Shown piece by piece: positions 42,802-52,232 of a stretch of 64,000 bases of DNA. Source of the DNA: Evansella alkalicola (GTDB taxonomy: Bacteria; Bacillota; Bacilli; Bacillales; Salisediminibacteriaceae). Location of the stretch: positions 1 through 64,000 of the forward strand of contig NZ_JAHQCR010000062.1 of the NCBI RefSeq assembly GCF_019042735.1, in the 5' to 3' direction. How positions within the stretch are numbered: the first letter of the stretch is position 1; each line of letters opens with the position of its first letter. Under the pieces are notes generated by a model. It saw only the letters and a program-made list of their open reading frames with translations. It had not been told where the DNA came from and made no database searches. The position numbers and the translations under genes are program-made.

Positions 42802-43758
42802 ATGTTGAACAAAAATAACATAGATGTTTTGTCAAAGAAGGTATTATTTGTAGGTGGAAAAGGGGGCGTAGGGAAATCTACATCCGCCTCTGCCCTTGCA
42901 ATGGCTGTAAGTAGATTAGGCAACAAGGTCCTCTTAGTTTCCACTGATCCAGCTCATAATTTAAGCGACCTATTCCATACGAAACTCGCTGGGAAGCCTA
43001 AAAAAGTATCCGATGGGCTTTTTGTAATGGAAATCAATCCTGAAAAGGAAAGCGAGCGATACATCGCACAGGTGAAAAAGAACCTACAAGGACATGTAAA
43101 AGCAACGATGATTGAAGAAGTACATCGTCAAATTGACATGGCAAAGGCTAGTCCTGGTGCAGACGAAGCTGCACTATTTGACCGGATTACTTCCTTAATT
43201 CTCGAGGAGCTTGCGCATTATGACTTACTCATTTTTGATACAGCACCGACAGGACACACACTCCGCCTCTTGTCCCTCCCAGAAATGATGGGCGTGTGGA
43301 TGGACGGTATGCTTGAACGGCGCCGGAAAACTAACGAGAATTACACTCAACTACTTAATGATGGAGAACCAGTAGAGGATCCTATTTATCAAACACTTCA
43401 AGAACGACGCAATAAATTTGGTAAGGTAAGAGACATTCTACTAAATCCAGAGCAAACTGGCTTTTTATTTGTTTTAAACCCTGAACGTCTCCCAATTCGC
43501 GAGGCAAAGCGAGGGATTGATATTTTAAAAAATCATGACATTCCTGTTCTAGGTATTATCATTAATAAAATCCTCCCTGACAGTGTAGACGGCTCCTTTT
43601 TTCAAAAAAGAAAAGAGCAGCAGGTCGTTTACTTAGGGGAAATTGATAAGCTGTTTCGAAAGCTTCCGCAGATCAAAATGGAGCTACTAGAAGAAGATAT
43701 CTCTACAAAAGAGCATTTAGAGATGATATCCAATAAATGGGGAGAATACATATCCTAA
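42802..43758 (+). CDS. ArsA/GET3/TRC40-family ATPase
   Basis: 318 residues. A deviant Walker A (VGGKGGVGKSTSAS), switch I DPAHNLSDLF and FDTAPTGHTLRLLSLP are typical of ArsA/GET3 ATPases. No arsenic-binding cysteine set and no ars genes nearby, so arsenite pumping is unlikely. Its steady place beside cory-CC-star and cstA suggests it energises or inserts something in that pathway. GAGGAGG lies before the ATG. Confidence 0.85.
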   Translation: MLNKNNIDVLSKKVLFVGGKGGVGKSTSASALAMAVSRLGNKVLLVSTDPAHNLSDLFHTKLAGKPKKVSDGLFVMEINPEKESERYIAQVKKNLQGHVKATMIEEVHRQIDMAKASPGADEAALFDRITSLILEELAHYDLLIFDTAPTGHTLRLLSLPEMMGVWMDGMLERRRKTNENYTQLLNDGEPVEDPIYQTLQERRNKFGKVRDILLNPEQTGFLFVLNPERLPIREAKRGIDILKNHDIPVLGIIINKILPDSVDGSFFQKRKEQQVVYLGEIDKLFRKLPQIKMELLEEDISTKEHLEMISNKWGEYIS

Positions 43759-43864
43759 AAATGAGCTATCTTGTTCCTTCTGGGTTAGGGTGAAGCATGA
43801 GCGAGTTCAATTAATTTAAAGACTATTTTCTATTAAATTTATTAAGTCGCATAGTATAGTATAG

Positions 43865-43889
43865 GTTTATTTTGGCGAATGATGGGAAA
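43865..43889 (+). promoter_or_regulatory. Candidate SigB promoter
   Basis: GTTTAT (43865-43870), 13 bases, GGGAAA (43884-43889) fits the SigB pattern GTTTAA-N12-15-GGGWAW. It is about 155 bases before the DUF948 gene. In B. subtilis the DUF948 gene ytxG is part of a SigB-dependent operon, which supports the call. Confidence 0.45.
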
Positions 43890-44048
43890 TGTAACAAAAA
43901 GGGACAACTCTATTATCATTTCAGAAAATCTTCCCTTCTTACCTTTATGGAAGTATGATAAGTCGACAAATGAAGTCGTCAATGTTATTTTTAATAGAGG
44001 AAATATAAGGGAACTTTTTAGACTACTTACAAAAGGAGTGACCATGGT

Positions 44049-44480
44049 ATGGATTGGTTAGGCATTGGCGTTTTTATTTTATCTCTAGGCTTTGCAGTTG
44101 GCGTTATTTCCTTAATACCTGTGCTAAACAAACTAGCATCAACACTTGGGGCTACTGCTGTTACAATCGAGAAAACCCATAAAACCATAGATGATTTAAC
44201 AGGGGAAACCAAGCTGATGCTTCAGCAAACGAATGAGACAATCGCCGATCTTAATAATAAGATGGCAAAACTTGATCCACTGTTTCAAATTGTTCACGAC
44301 ACTGGAGAATCAGCGCATCACTTAACCTCTTCCCTCGTCCGAATTACTGGGGCAAAGGCAGATCATGTACATACAGGCACTGAAATTTTAGATCGAAACA
44401 AGCTTCAAGGTCTTGTAAGAGGTGCAGCTTTTATTTACTACTTAAAGCAGGCAAAAAATCAAATGGACAGAACTAAATAA
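44049..44480 (+). CDS. DUF948 membrane protein (YtxG-like)
   Basis: 143 residues. One N-terminal membrane helix (GIGVFILSLGFAVGVISLIPVLNKL) and a long helical region (ATLGATAVTIEKTHKTIDDLTGETK...) matching DUF948/YtxG general-stress proteins. AAAAGGAG lies 10 bases before the ATG. Function in stress is unknown. A strong terminator follows. Confidence 0.8.
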   Translation: MDWLGIGVFILSLGFAVGVISLIPVLNKLASTLGATAVTIEKTHKTIDDLTGETKLMLQQTNETIADLNNKMAKLDPLFQIVHDTGESAHHLTSSLVRITGAKADHVHTGTEILDRNKLQGLVRGAAFIYYLKQAKNQMDRTK

Positions 44481-44510
44481 ATTCTATATTACTACTCACT
44501 CTTCTAAGAA

Positions 44511-44558
44511 GTGTCCAAATAAGCTCACAACAAAGTGGCTTATTCGGACGCTTTTTTT
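44511..44558 (+). terminator. Terminator after the DUF948 gene
   Basis: GTGTCCAAATAAGC-..-GCTTATTCGGACGC followed by seven T. Confidence 0.88.
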
Positions 44559-44567
44559 ATTGTTCAC

Positions 44568-44600
44568 AAAATTGTCGGGGACCAGGTCCCCGACAATTTT
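44568..44600. repeat. Perfect 33-nt palindrome with GGGGACCAGGTCCCC core
   Basis: AAAATTGTCGGGGACC-A-GGTCCCCGACAATTTT, 16+16 perfect arms. The core matches the arms of the 68-nt repeats at 14297 and 21545. It could act as a terminator in both directions. Confidence 0.85.
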
Positions 44601-44776
44601 ATACAATATTCAACTACACTCACTTAAATAAATAGTAAAAATTTACTATATATATTATAATTTTCTTATACAAACAAATCTTTAGATTCTTTAGGTTATG
44701 TAGAAACTCCAGCAAGCTGTTTCCGTTGCCGTTGTATTCTGCTCCTACTATTGTAATCATGTCTGGGGGGTTAAAG

Positions 44777-46255
44777 TTGAAAACTGATCAAAGAGAACTA
44801 GAAAAAAGAAACAGGTTAATCGTTTGGCTATTATGGGTTTCGTTGGGATTAGGTATGATTGCTAATTTAAACGGAAGCGTTCCAATTGAAATGATCATCA
44901 CACTAGGAGTATCAGGAATTATTACAGTGGGGATTGTCCATTTCCTTTCATTCAAGAAAATCATTACTGCGCAGTTGCAATATGTGGTAGTAGCGGCCCT
45001 ATCTCTGATCGCTTTTTTAATTGTATTAACAAATCAATCCTTTTCCATTTACCTTATCCTATACTTTAATCTTGCTATTATTAGTCTATATCATAACTAT
45101 AAATCTATTTTGGCAATGGGTGTTAGTGGCGTTATTCTAACAAACTACTTCTTTTTCGTTTATAGCGACACCATGTTTGCAGGGTATGGCACAGGAACCT
45201 TAGTTTCTATTAACTTATTCATGGTCCTCGTGACTATGGTGTTGGTTGTCCAAAGCCGTATCGGTGGAAAAATGATGGATACTGTTTTAGACAGTCGTGA
45301 AAAAGATCGCCAAAATCAAGAAAAGCTTAACTTAATCTTAAATAAAACAAACAGTTCCGTCGGGGCTATGACCGAATTTGGTGAAATGCTTAATCAAAAT
45401 ATTACACAAACTGTTACAATATCTAACGAGCTCGAAGAAGCCTTTTTAAACATTTCGGCAGGAAGCGAAGAACAAAGTAACAGCCTATCTAGCATTACCA
45501 TGAATTTTCAAGATTACAATGAAGCTATTCGTAACGTCTACTCCCTTTCTGAAAAAATGAGGTCTATTACTTCCGAAACATTTTCAGAAACTATTAAAGG
45601 AGAAGAAGAAGTTTCTAAGTTAAAACAAGAGTTAAGCAATGTAAGAAGGATCGTTTCTCAAACCAACAAAATGCTTGAAGATTTAAACGAACAAAATGAG
45701 AAAATTAGTGGCATTGTAAATGTTATTAATGGCATCACTGCCCAAACAAACTTACTTGCACTAAACGCTAGTATTGAAGCCGCTAGGGCTGGAGAGCATG
45801 GAAGAGGTTTTGCTGTCGTAGCTGATGAAGTCCGTAAGCTAGCTGAACACTCTAGTCAATCTACAGATGAAATTGTAAGCATCTTGGAGCAAGTAAGGGA
45901 AAACAGTAAAGAAGTTACTGAGGAAGTAACTCTAGGAAATCAAGCTATTCAAGATAGTGAAGCTGCCATGGGCTATGTGGAGAATGCCTTTGACCTCATC
46001 CATACTCGTGCAGAAGTAGGAATGACTGAGGCTGAAAAAATCGAAGAAACTGCCAAAGTTCTTAAGGAATCTTCTGACCACATCGCAAAGGAAATGGAAC
46101 AAATATCAAGTGTTACAGAGGAAACAGTTGCCTCCATTGAAGAAATCACTTCTAGTCTAGAAGAACAGAATCGACGAATTGAAACCATATCTACTGATTT
46201 TAAAAACTTCGAATCAAAGAACAATGAATTACAGGAAATCTTGAATAATAGATAA
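44777..46255 (+). CDS. Methyl-accepting chemotaxis protein
   Basis: About 492 residues. Six N-terminal membrane helices with short loops take the place of the usual extracellular sensor, and no clear HAMP domain follows. A full signalling hairpin is present, with tip INGITAQTNLLALNASIEAARAGEHGRGF. It likely senses a membrane or internal signal. The TTG at 44777 is chosen because GGGGGG lies 6 bases upstream; earlier ATG codons lack a site. Confidence 0.88.
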   Translation: MKTDQRELEKRNRLIVWLLWVSLGLGMIANLNGSVPIEMIITLGVSGIITVGIVHFLSFKKIITAQLQYVVVAALSLIAFLIVLTNQSFSIYLILYFNLAIISLYHNYKSILAMGVSGVILTNYFFFVYSDTMFAGYGTGTLVSINLFMVLVTMVLVVQSRIGGKMMDTVLDSREKDRQNQEKLNLILNKTNSSVGAMTEFGEMLNQNITQTVTISNELEEAFLNISAGSEEQSNSLSSITMNFQDYNEAIRNVYSLSEKMRSITSETFSETIKGEEEVSKLKQELSNVRRIVSQTNKMLEDLNEQNEKISGIVNVINGITAQTNLLALNASIEAARAGEHGRGFAVVADEVRKLAEHSSQSTDEIVSILEQVRENSKEVTEEVTLGNQAIQDSEAAMGYVENAFDLIHTRAEVGMTEAEKIEETAKVLKESSDHIAKEMEQISSVTEETVASIEEITSSLEEQNRRIETISTDFKNFESKNNELQEILNNR

Positions 46256-46587
46256 TTCCTGTTACCGACAACTACACTACGAAGACCAATAGAAGAATCT
46301 TTAGAAAAGGGGCGAAAATGAAAGTGTCGCCCTTTTCTTTTTTCTCAATCCTAATACAATCTCCCCTTTTTCCCCTTTCTAATCCATTCCCTCATTTTAA
46401 TTCTAAAATAAAGACATCTCGCGACAAATAACCTCCCATACACTGTAATTATATGGTAGAATAGGAGTACATAATTTCTACTAGTCTCATCAAACTTGTC
46501 ATTTCCTTTTGCATTTTTACCCCTTGTTACATATGGCTTCTAGAAGGCCTTTTTTGATAATGCAATCCTTCTGCGAGGAGAGATCAT
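46256..46587. other. Intergenic region with terminator and possible promoter
   Basis: Besides the terminator at 46303, TGGTAGAAT near 46455 could be an extended -10 for the downstream gene. Nothing else is seen. Confidence 0.3.
46303..46343 (+). terminator. Terminator after the chemotaxis receptor gene
   Basis: AGAAAAGGGGCGA-AAATGAAAGTG-TCGCCCTTTTCT followed by TTTT. Confidence 0.88.
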
Positions 46588-47496
46588 ATGAAAAAACTAA
46601 CAGAAGAACAGTTTAATAGAGCAGTTGATTTTGTCATGACGCATGCTCGTCCAGTCGATCAACATCTCTTTAACTATTACTTTAATAGTGGTTCAAAATC
46701 GAAAGTTTTAGATTCCCTAACACATTTTCAAAACGATGATGGTGGCATGGGCTATGGACTTGAACCAGATGTCAGGTCTCCACAATCTAGCCCGATTGCA
46801 ACGACCATTGCAATGCAATATGTGAGACAAGTAAAAGCTTCTTGGCGACATCCCCTAGTAAAAAAATGCATGAAGTATTTTACAAATACGTACAAAGAAC
46901 ATAATAATTGGCCTTTAACATTACAGCATATGAATGATTACCCTCATGCTGAATGGTGGCATTATTCAACATTTGACGAGACATTTTCCATTAATCCGGG
47001 AGTAGAGATTATCGGTTATTATCATGCGTACCCACAATCTATACCAGAAAACTTATTCCCACTATTCCATGATTTTATATTCCAACATATTGAAAACAAG
47101 CCAGCAGGTATAGAATTTCATGAACTACTTTGCTATACAAGGTTAGTAGAAGAAATGCCAGACCCAGGGAAATCTATTATTAACGACTATTTGCGAAATA
47201 CATGTCGTAAAATCGTAACAAAAGATCCTAAAAAATGGGGCGGATATTGCGCAAAACCTATAGTTTTAGCACCAACACCAACATCACCTTTGGCAAATGT
47301 TTTAGATGATGTCATCCAATTAAACCTCGACTATGAAATTGATAACCAACAAATAGATGGCTCTTGGCTCCCACATTGGACATGGGGACAGTATCAAGAT
47401 ACATGGGAAAACGAAGCTTCCGTTGAATGGCAGGGTTATATTACCGTTAAAACTCTCATAACTCTTCAAAGTTATGGGCGAATAGAAGCATTTTAA
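46588..47496 (+). CDS. Terpenoid-cyclase-fold-like hypothetical protein
   Basis: 302 residues. LDSLTHFQNDDGGMGYGLEP resembles a QW-type motif of prenyltransferase/squalene-cyclase alpha-alpha barrels, and the C-terminus (QQIDGSWLPHWTWGQY, VEWQGYITVKTLITL) shows a second one. The DxDD or DDxxD cyclase signature is not evident, so it may bind rather than cyclise lipids. GAGGAGAG lies before the ATG. Monocistronic. Confidence 0.65.
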   Translation: MKKLTEEQFNRAVDFVMTHARPVDQHLFNYYFNSGSKSKVLDSLTHFQNDDGGMGYGLEPDVRSPQSSPIATTIAMQYVRQVKASWRHPLVKKCMKYFTNTYKEHNNWPLTLQHMNDYPHAEWWHYSTFDETFSINPGVEIIGYYHAYPQSIPENLFPLFHDFIFQHIENKPAGIEFHELLCYTRLVEEMPDPGKSIINDYLRNTCRKIVTKDPKKWGGYCAKPIVLAPTPTSPLANVLDDVIQLNLDYEIDNQQIDGSWLPHWTWGQYQDTWENEASVEWQGYITVKTLITLQSYGRIEAF

Positions 47497-47538
47497 TTTT
47501 TAGAACCATTCTTTTTAATAAAGTGTATAATATAAAAA

Positions 47539-47622
47539 GGGAGTGTATATAAAGCACTCCCCATATCCGGCATTTTTTTGTGAATGTTTTCACAAAAAAA
47601 CAACCTCCATACATTTGGAGGT
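47539..47622. terminator. Cluster of three hairpins between converging genes
   Basis: GGGAGTG..CACTCCC (47539-47561), TTTTTTTGTGAA..TTTCACAAAAAAA (47573-47600) and AACCTCCA..TTGGAGGTT (47602-47622). The middle one works as a terminator on both strands. Confidence 0.7.
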
Positions 47623-47673
47623 TACAACTATGCATTCAAAAACCAAGTATCAACCTTGGAGGAAATATATAAA

Positions 47674-48588
47674 CTAATCTTGCTCTAAAAAACAAGATAA
47701 CTTTTTATTAGGAACGATCATTTCAATATGATTATGCAGATTAATTAATTCACCCGGTAAGTTGCCACCATATTCTCCATCTAGATTTAGTTGAAGATCT
47801 TGGTCAGCATGTACAATCACTTTGCTAGCTTGCACATAGAGAACACGATCATCATGAATATGTTCACCACGGAGTGCTGCAGTCACAACACGGACCACAT
47901 CTGCTAAATTTGTTTTTCGTAAAATTAATAAATCAAATAAGCCATCATTTAGGTATGCATTTGGGGCGAGCTTCTCAAAGCCGCCGACGGAATTTGTATT
48001 TGATACTAGGAAGAGCATGATCTTCCCTTCAAATATATTACCATCGTATTCAATGGTGACTTGACTAGGGCGTATACTAGGCAATTTTTCGAAGCCTTTT
48101 ACATAATAAGCAACCTGTCCAATCATCGTTTTCAAACGGCTTGGTACTTCGTACGTAAGCTCCGTTAAAGTACCTGCACCAGCAATGTTAATAAAATACT
48201 GTTGACCTACTTTACCAACATCGACGTGCTGATTCCTCCCATTAGCTAAAACATCACATGCCTCCCTAATATCTCGAGGAATATGCAGTGCCCTTGCAAA
48301 ATCATTGGTAGTTCCAGCTGGAATGATCCCTAGTTTAGGGCGATTTTCTTGCTCCGCTAAGCCATTTACCACTTCATTAATGGTTCCATCACCGCCTGCC
48401 GCGATGACAAGATCAAAATCACGCTCACAAGCTTGTGCTGCAGCTTTTTTGGCACAATCTTTCCCTGTCGTAGCATGGGTGGAGGTTTCGTAACCAGCTG
48501 TTTCTAATGTCTCTAATACATAGGGCAAATGCTTTTTCATTTGTTCCCTTCCTGAAGAAGGGTTGTAAATCAGTCTCGCCCGTTTCAT
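47674..48588 (-). CDS. dgkB: Diacylglycerol kinase DgkB
   Basis: About 304 residues. The N-terminus KRARLIYNPSSGREQMKKHL and the ATP motif IAAGGDGTINEVVNGL match B. subtilis DgkB closely. This soluble enzyme phosphorylates diacylglycerol from lipoteichoic acid synthesis back to phosphatidic acid. The ATG at 48588 has GGGAGAG 6-8 bases upstream; an in-frame start at 48621 is weaker. It lies between rlmCD and gatCAB, which are neighbours in B. subtilis too. Confidence 0.93.
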   Translation of the reverse strand: MKRARLIYNPSSGREQMKKHLPYVLETLETAGYETSTHATTGKDCAKKAAAQACERDFDLVIAAGGDGTINEVVNGLAEQENRPKLGIIPAGTTNDFARALHIPRDIREACDVLANGRNQHVDVGKVGQQYFINIAGAGTLTELTYEVPSRLKTMIGQVAYYVKGFEKLPSIRPSQVTIEYDGNIFEGKIMLFLVSNTNSVGGFEKLAPNAYLNDGLFDLLILRKTNLADVVRVVTAALRGEHIHDDRVLYVQASKVIVHADQDLQLNLDGEYGGNLPGELINLHNHIEMIVPNKKLSCFLEQD

Positions 48589-48813
48589 AGTCTTCTCTCC
48601 CAAGGTTTTATTATCTTCCACCTTTTTACATACAAGGACAGTATATCACTCAATCGGCACAATGAGAATGAATATGAGTTCATTTAACTATTCTCGACTT
48701 ACTTAACGTCCTTTTGTAAAAAATTGGCGAATACTTTTTTTATGTAGTGTGAGCAAAATCATTTGTGTTTTAACCATGATGGTTTAAGATTAAAAAAAAG
48801 GAGGTTCACAGAA

Positions 48814-49290
48814 ATGTCACAATTTATTCATCGGTTGTTCACAACTGTGTTGTCCGTCGTTTTGTTTAGCGCCGTGTTAGCAGGTGTTCAGTACACATTC
48901 TTTGGTGGAGATCAATTAGGATTCGGTTTACTATTAGGTATCTACTCTTTCTATACAGCTCCAGTATTCATTCTAGGAGGCATTCCAGCAGCATATTTAG
49001 TTGATTTTTATTTAAAAAATCGCAAAGAGCTTAATACAAAATTAGGTAATTATCTTCAATCTTTCGCTTTATATGGGATTGCAGGGATTACAGTAGCGAT
49101 GGTTTACTCTGCAATATCTGGGATTTCAGCTGGTAATTACTTTTTCACTATCACTGAGTCTATTCAAAGTGTGCTAATAGGCCTTGGTGCAGCGATTGTT
49201 TACTATCATATTGCTTTATTGTTACAGATCAACTGGGAAAAACTTAAGAAGCAATATGAACAAGAACAGCAACAACAAGGAGCAAGATAA
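48814..49290 (+). CDS. Membrane protein, unknown
   Basis: 158 residues with four hydrophobic segments (FTTVLSVVLFSAVLAGV, FGLLLGIYSFYTAPVFILGG, YGIAGITVAMVYSAISG, SVLIGLGAAIVYYHIALLL) and a Gln-rich end. AAGGAGG lies 8 bases before the ATG at 48814. No family recognised. Confidence 0.6.
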   Translation: MSQFIHRLFTTVLSVVLFSAVLAGVQYTFFGGDQLGFGLLLGIYSFYTAPVFILGGIPAAYLVDFYLKNRKELNTKLGNYLQSFALYGIAGITVAMVYSAISGISAGNYFFTITESIQSVLIGLGAAIVYYHIALLLQINWEKLKKQYEQEQQQQGAR

Positions 49291-49479
49291 TTGTACGTTT
49301 CCTTATATGTATATACGCTAAGTTGTAAGGTGTCATAACGGTTAGGCTTAAACTACACTAGCAAATCGTTGATGGCACCTTTTATCTTTTACAGGAATCA
49401 CCTTATCCTTCCCAATTGTCGAACCTCTCTTATGAAACGTTGACACGCACCTAATCCACATTTCCTTCCCAAACCAATA

Positions 49480-50559
49480 TTAAAGAAATGGCCGTAAAAG
49501 GTAGCTAATGACCCTGAGAGGGTTACGGGAAGATCGAGTGAATAGCTTTTGGCCAATGCTACTATCCAAGCCTCTCACCATAACATCCAAAGACTCATTA
49601 TTCAATCGCTCCATCCCTCGTCGAAGTGAAAGAGAGTAATTATAATCTCTCCTAATACCTTTCGTTAGTTTCTCATAATTCCCTTTGCCACACAGATCTA
49701 AACCTGCATATACACCAGTTAAGATAGCATCAAATTGACCAAACCCCAAAAATGGCATCATTGTTCCGAAACAATTACCTGTAAACAAAGTGTTGCCAAT
49801 TCTCGGGTGTTTACAAATCCCTATTTTATAATTCTTTATTTGAAATTGATCTGTTACATGTAGATTTTGCTGAAGGTCCGTGCACACGCGTTGAAAATAC
49901 CTATCCCAGAGTTCTTGCAACCCCTCCTCCTTTCCTCCTTGTTCATCAGGTATTCCGATCACAATATTCGCTTCATTTTTCGAAAACGGGAGAAGATAAC
50001 CGTATCCTTGAGGCGCCAGTGAATAATCCAACCAAACAGGAACGGTAGAGATATCAAAATCCCCTTCGACTGTAGCTCCTTTTAAAGTAACAGAGCGATC
50101 TTCTTCATAATTATTCATTCTTTGAACATATTCTCCATCGCCAGTTGCAACGATAACATGTGTATATTCATGTAGAAGTTCTTCATAAGAATGCTCGGAG
50201 TGAAAATTTATTTCCGACTTCACTTGTTCAGCTAACTGGTTTTCAAATGATAAAGAGTGCCTCCCTCGAATATTAATATATCCTAACTGCTCATGAATCG
50301 TTGTCTTTTGATTTGCTGACCTAATTACCATTTTATTAATGTTGCTAGATGGCTTTAGATAAATCTGATATTTTTCAGATAAATATCGGATTGGGTCTTC
50401 CACCGACCTCGTCATCATAGATAAAATGGACTCACCATTTATAAAACGATCTCCTACCTTTGACCTCTTCTCAAAAATGGTAGGCTGAATCCCATGCCTT
50501 TCCAGCATAATGGCACAGGACAATCCTGACAAACCAGCGCCCATAATCGCAACCTTCAT
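49480..50559 (-). CDS. FAD-dependent oxidoreductase (flavoprotein monooxygenase/geranylgeranyl-reductase-like)
   Basis: About 359 residues. The dinucleotide motif MGAGLSGLSCAIMLERHGI opens the protein, then EKRSKVG, a VIVATGDG block and an FAD-pocket region near FTGNCFGTMMPFLGFGQFDAIL. The substrate is not predictable. GAGTGAT lies 4-5 bases before the ATG at 50559; a TTG at 50571 is also possible. Confidence 0.78.
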   Translation of the reverse strand: MKVAIMGAGLSGLSCAIMLERHGIQPTIFEKRSKVGDRFINGESILSMMTRSVEDPIRYLSEKYQIYLKPSSNINKMVIRSANQKTTIHEQLGYINIRGRHSLSFENQLAEQVKSEINFHSEHSYEELLHEYTHVIVATGDGEYVQRMNNYEEDRSVTLKGATVEGDFDISTVPVWLDYSLAPQGYGYLLPFSKNEANIVIGIPDEQGGKEEGLQELWDRYFQRVCTDLQQNLHVTDQFQIKNYKIGICKHPRIGNTLFTGNCFGTMMPFLGFGQFDAILTGVYAGLDLCGKGNYEKLTKGIRRDYNYSLSLRRGMERLNNESLDVMVRGLDSSIGQKLFTRSSRNPLRVISYLLRPFL

Positions 50560-50741
50560 TCTATCACTCAATTCTGCTTAAGTTTTCGTAAATTATTTTG
50601 TTAATGCAACCACTCATTTCACTCCATATTATTTGAAAAAAAAGTGTGTTTATGTGAAAACTCATATCGTTGTCTTTATATGGGAATAGTAAGATAGATT
50701 ACTTTAAAATTTACAGACTGAATATTATTGGGGGTAACTAT

Positions 50742-51605
50742 ATGACAAGAAATGCAAAGCAAATGGAACTTTCATTTTGTGGAAGTGAATACGATAAACT
50801 TGAACGTGTTATCCTTTGCGAGCCAAAATATATGACTATTAGAGATGTAATTAATGACACCCAAAAAAAATTTAAAGATGAAGGCATACACATAGAAAAA
50901 GCAATGGAGCAACATAAAAATTTTGTTAAGGCACTAAAGAAGGAAGGGATTGATGTAATTCTGCTTCCCCCTCACGAGAAATTCCCTGAGCAAGTTTTTA
51001 CAAGGGACATTGGCTTTACATTAGGTCAAACCATTTTTGTAGCAGATATGGCAAATGAAGTACGACAAGGGGAGGAAGAAGAGCTAAAAAATTGGCTCAA
51101 GAATGAAAAAATATCTTACTTCAACCTCATTGGGGACATGATTGAAGGTGGAGACGTCATCATTGACAGGAACAAGGTTTTCATTGGCCTTAGTGACCGG
51201 ACAAACCAGCATGCCATCGATCATGTGCAGAGCTTATTACCACAATTTGAAGTGATTACTGTTCCATTTATTGAAAAGTATTTACACTTGGATTGTGTGT
51301 TTAATATCATCTCACCAACAGAAGCTCTATACTATCCGGAAGCATTCACAAAAGAAGAGCATGATATATTAGCTAATCATTATGATTTAATCAATGTTTC
51401 TAAGGAGGAGCAATTTACCCTTGGAACAAACGTCCTATCGATAGGGGACAAAAAAATTATTAGCCTCCCTGTTAATACGAATGTCAATGAACAGTTAAGA
51501 AGCCGCGGTTTTGAGGTGATTGAAGTAGATATTACTGAGATCATCAAATCTGGTGGTTCATTCCGTTGCTGTACCATGCCTATAAAAAGGGAAATTAAGT
51601 TTTAA
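50742..51605 (+). CDS. DDAH/amidinotransferase-family hydrolase
   Basis: About 287 residues with the guanidino-enzyme fold. FTRDIGFTLG holds the substrate Asp, the catalytic His is in KYLHLDCVFNII, and the catalytic Cys is in GGSFRCCTMPI near the C-terminus. It could hydrolyse dimethylarginine, arginine-like or other guanidino compounds. GGGGG lies 7 bases before the ATG at 50742. No arginine pathway gene is adjacent. Confidence 0.82.
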   Translation: MTRNAKQMELSFCGSEYDKLERVILCEPKYMTIRDVINDTQKKFKDEGIHIEKAMEQHKNFVKALKKEGIDVILLPPHEKFPEQVFTRDIGFTLGQTIFVADMANEVRQGEEEELKNWLKNEKISYFNLIGDMIEGGDVIIDRNKVFIGLSDRTNQHAIDHVQSLLPQFEVITVPFIEKYLHLDCVFNIISPTEALYYPEAFTKEEHDILANHYDLINVSKEEQFTLGTNVLSIGDKKIISLPVNTNVNEQLRSRGFEVIEVDITEIIKSGGSFRCCTMPIKREIKF

Positions 51606-51726
51606 TTGGTGCTGTACTGTGAATTTAGTGAGTGGGATTCGGGGCGTCCTTCCCGCTCTTCTCTTCCACACAACTTCCATTTTCCAAAGATTGAGCTATA
51701 ATTAGAGGAAAAGGAGGTACAGTGCC

Positions 51727-52212
51727 ATGCTTCTTACCATTAAGGAAATGAATTCAGATTACGCACATCACATTGCCTCTTGGCAGTATCCCCCACCGTA
51801 TGAGTTATACAGCATGGACGGCTCACAAGAAACCATTCAAGAATTATTAGAGGGAAATTATTATGTTGCACTAAAAGACGAAGCCATCTACGGTTATTTT
51901 TGTTATGGTGCTGGAGCGAGGGTTCCTGGTGGATATGATGCAGGCATTTATGATGACAAATCGCTTGTGGATATTGGACTAGGTCTTCATCCTAACAATA
52001 CTGGTAAAGGATTAGGAATGCCATTCTTATTAGAGATGATGCACTTTTTGAAAACTCAATTAAATCCATGTGCATTCCAGCTTGTAGTAGCTACTTTCAA
52101 TGAGCGTGCCATCAATGTCTATAAAAAAGTAGGCTTTCAGCCACAACAGACCTTCATGAGCCCTGTTAACGGAAAACCAATCGAGTTTTTATATATGGTA
52201 TGTAATGTTTAA
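51727..52212 (+). CDS. GNAT-family N-acetyltransferase
   Basis: 161 residues. The acetyl-CoA loop is LHPNNTGKGLGMPFLLEMM, followed by LVVATFNERAINVYKKVGFQ. The N-terminal WQYPPPYELYSM block resembles a YkwB-type Bacillus GNAT. AAAGGAGG lies upstream of the ATG. Substrate unknown. Confidence 0.85.
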   Translation: MLLTIKEMNSDYAHHIASWQYPPPYELYSMDGSQETIQELLEGNYYVALKDEAIYGYFCYGAGARVPGGYDAGIYDDKSLVDIGLGLHPNNTGKGLGMPFLLEMMHFLKTQLNPCAFQLVVATFNERAINVYKKVGFQPQQTFMSPVNGKPIEFLYMVCNV

Positions 52213-52232
52213 AATGAAGTTCTAATCCCTAT

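Noticed and set aside
42802..43758. Arsenite-pump ATPase ArsA
   Set aside because: No arsenic-binding cysteines were seen, it is a single ATPase domain and no ars genes are near; better called ArsA/GET3 family.
43879..44061. 60-codon plus-strand ORF before the DUF948 gene
   Set aside because: No ribosome site, overlaps the DUF948 start, and its beginning lies on the SigB-type promoter.
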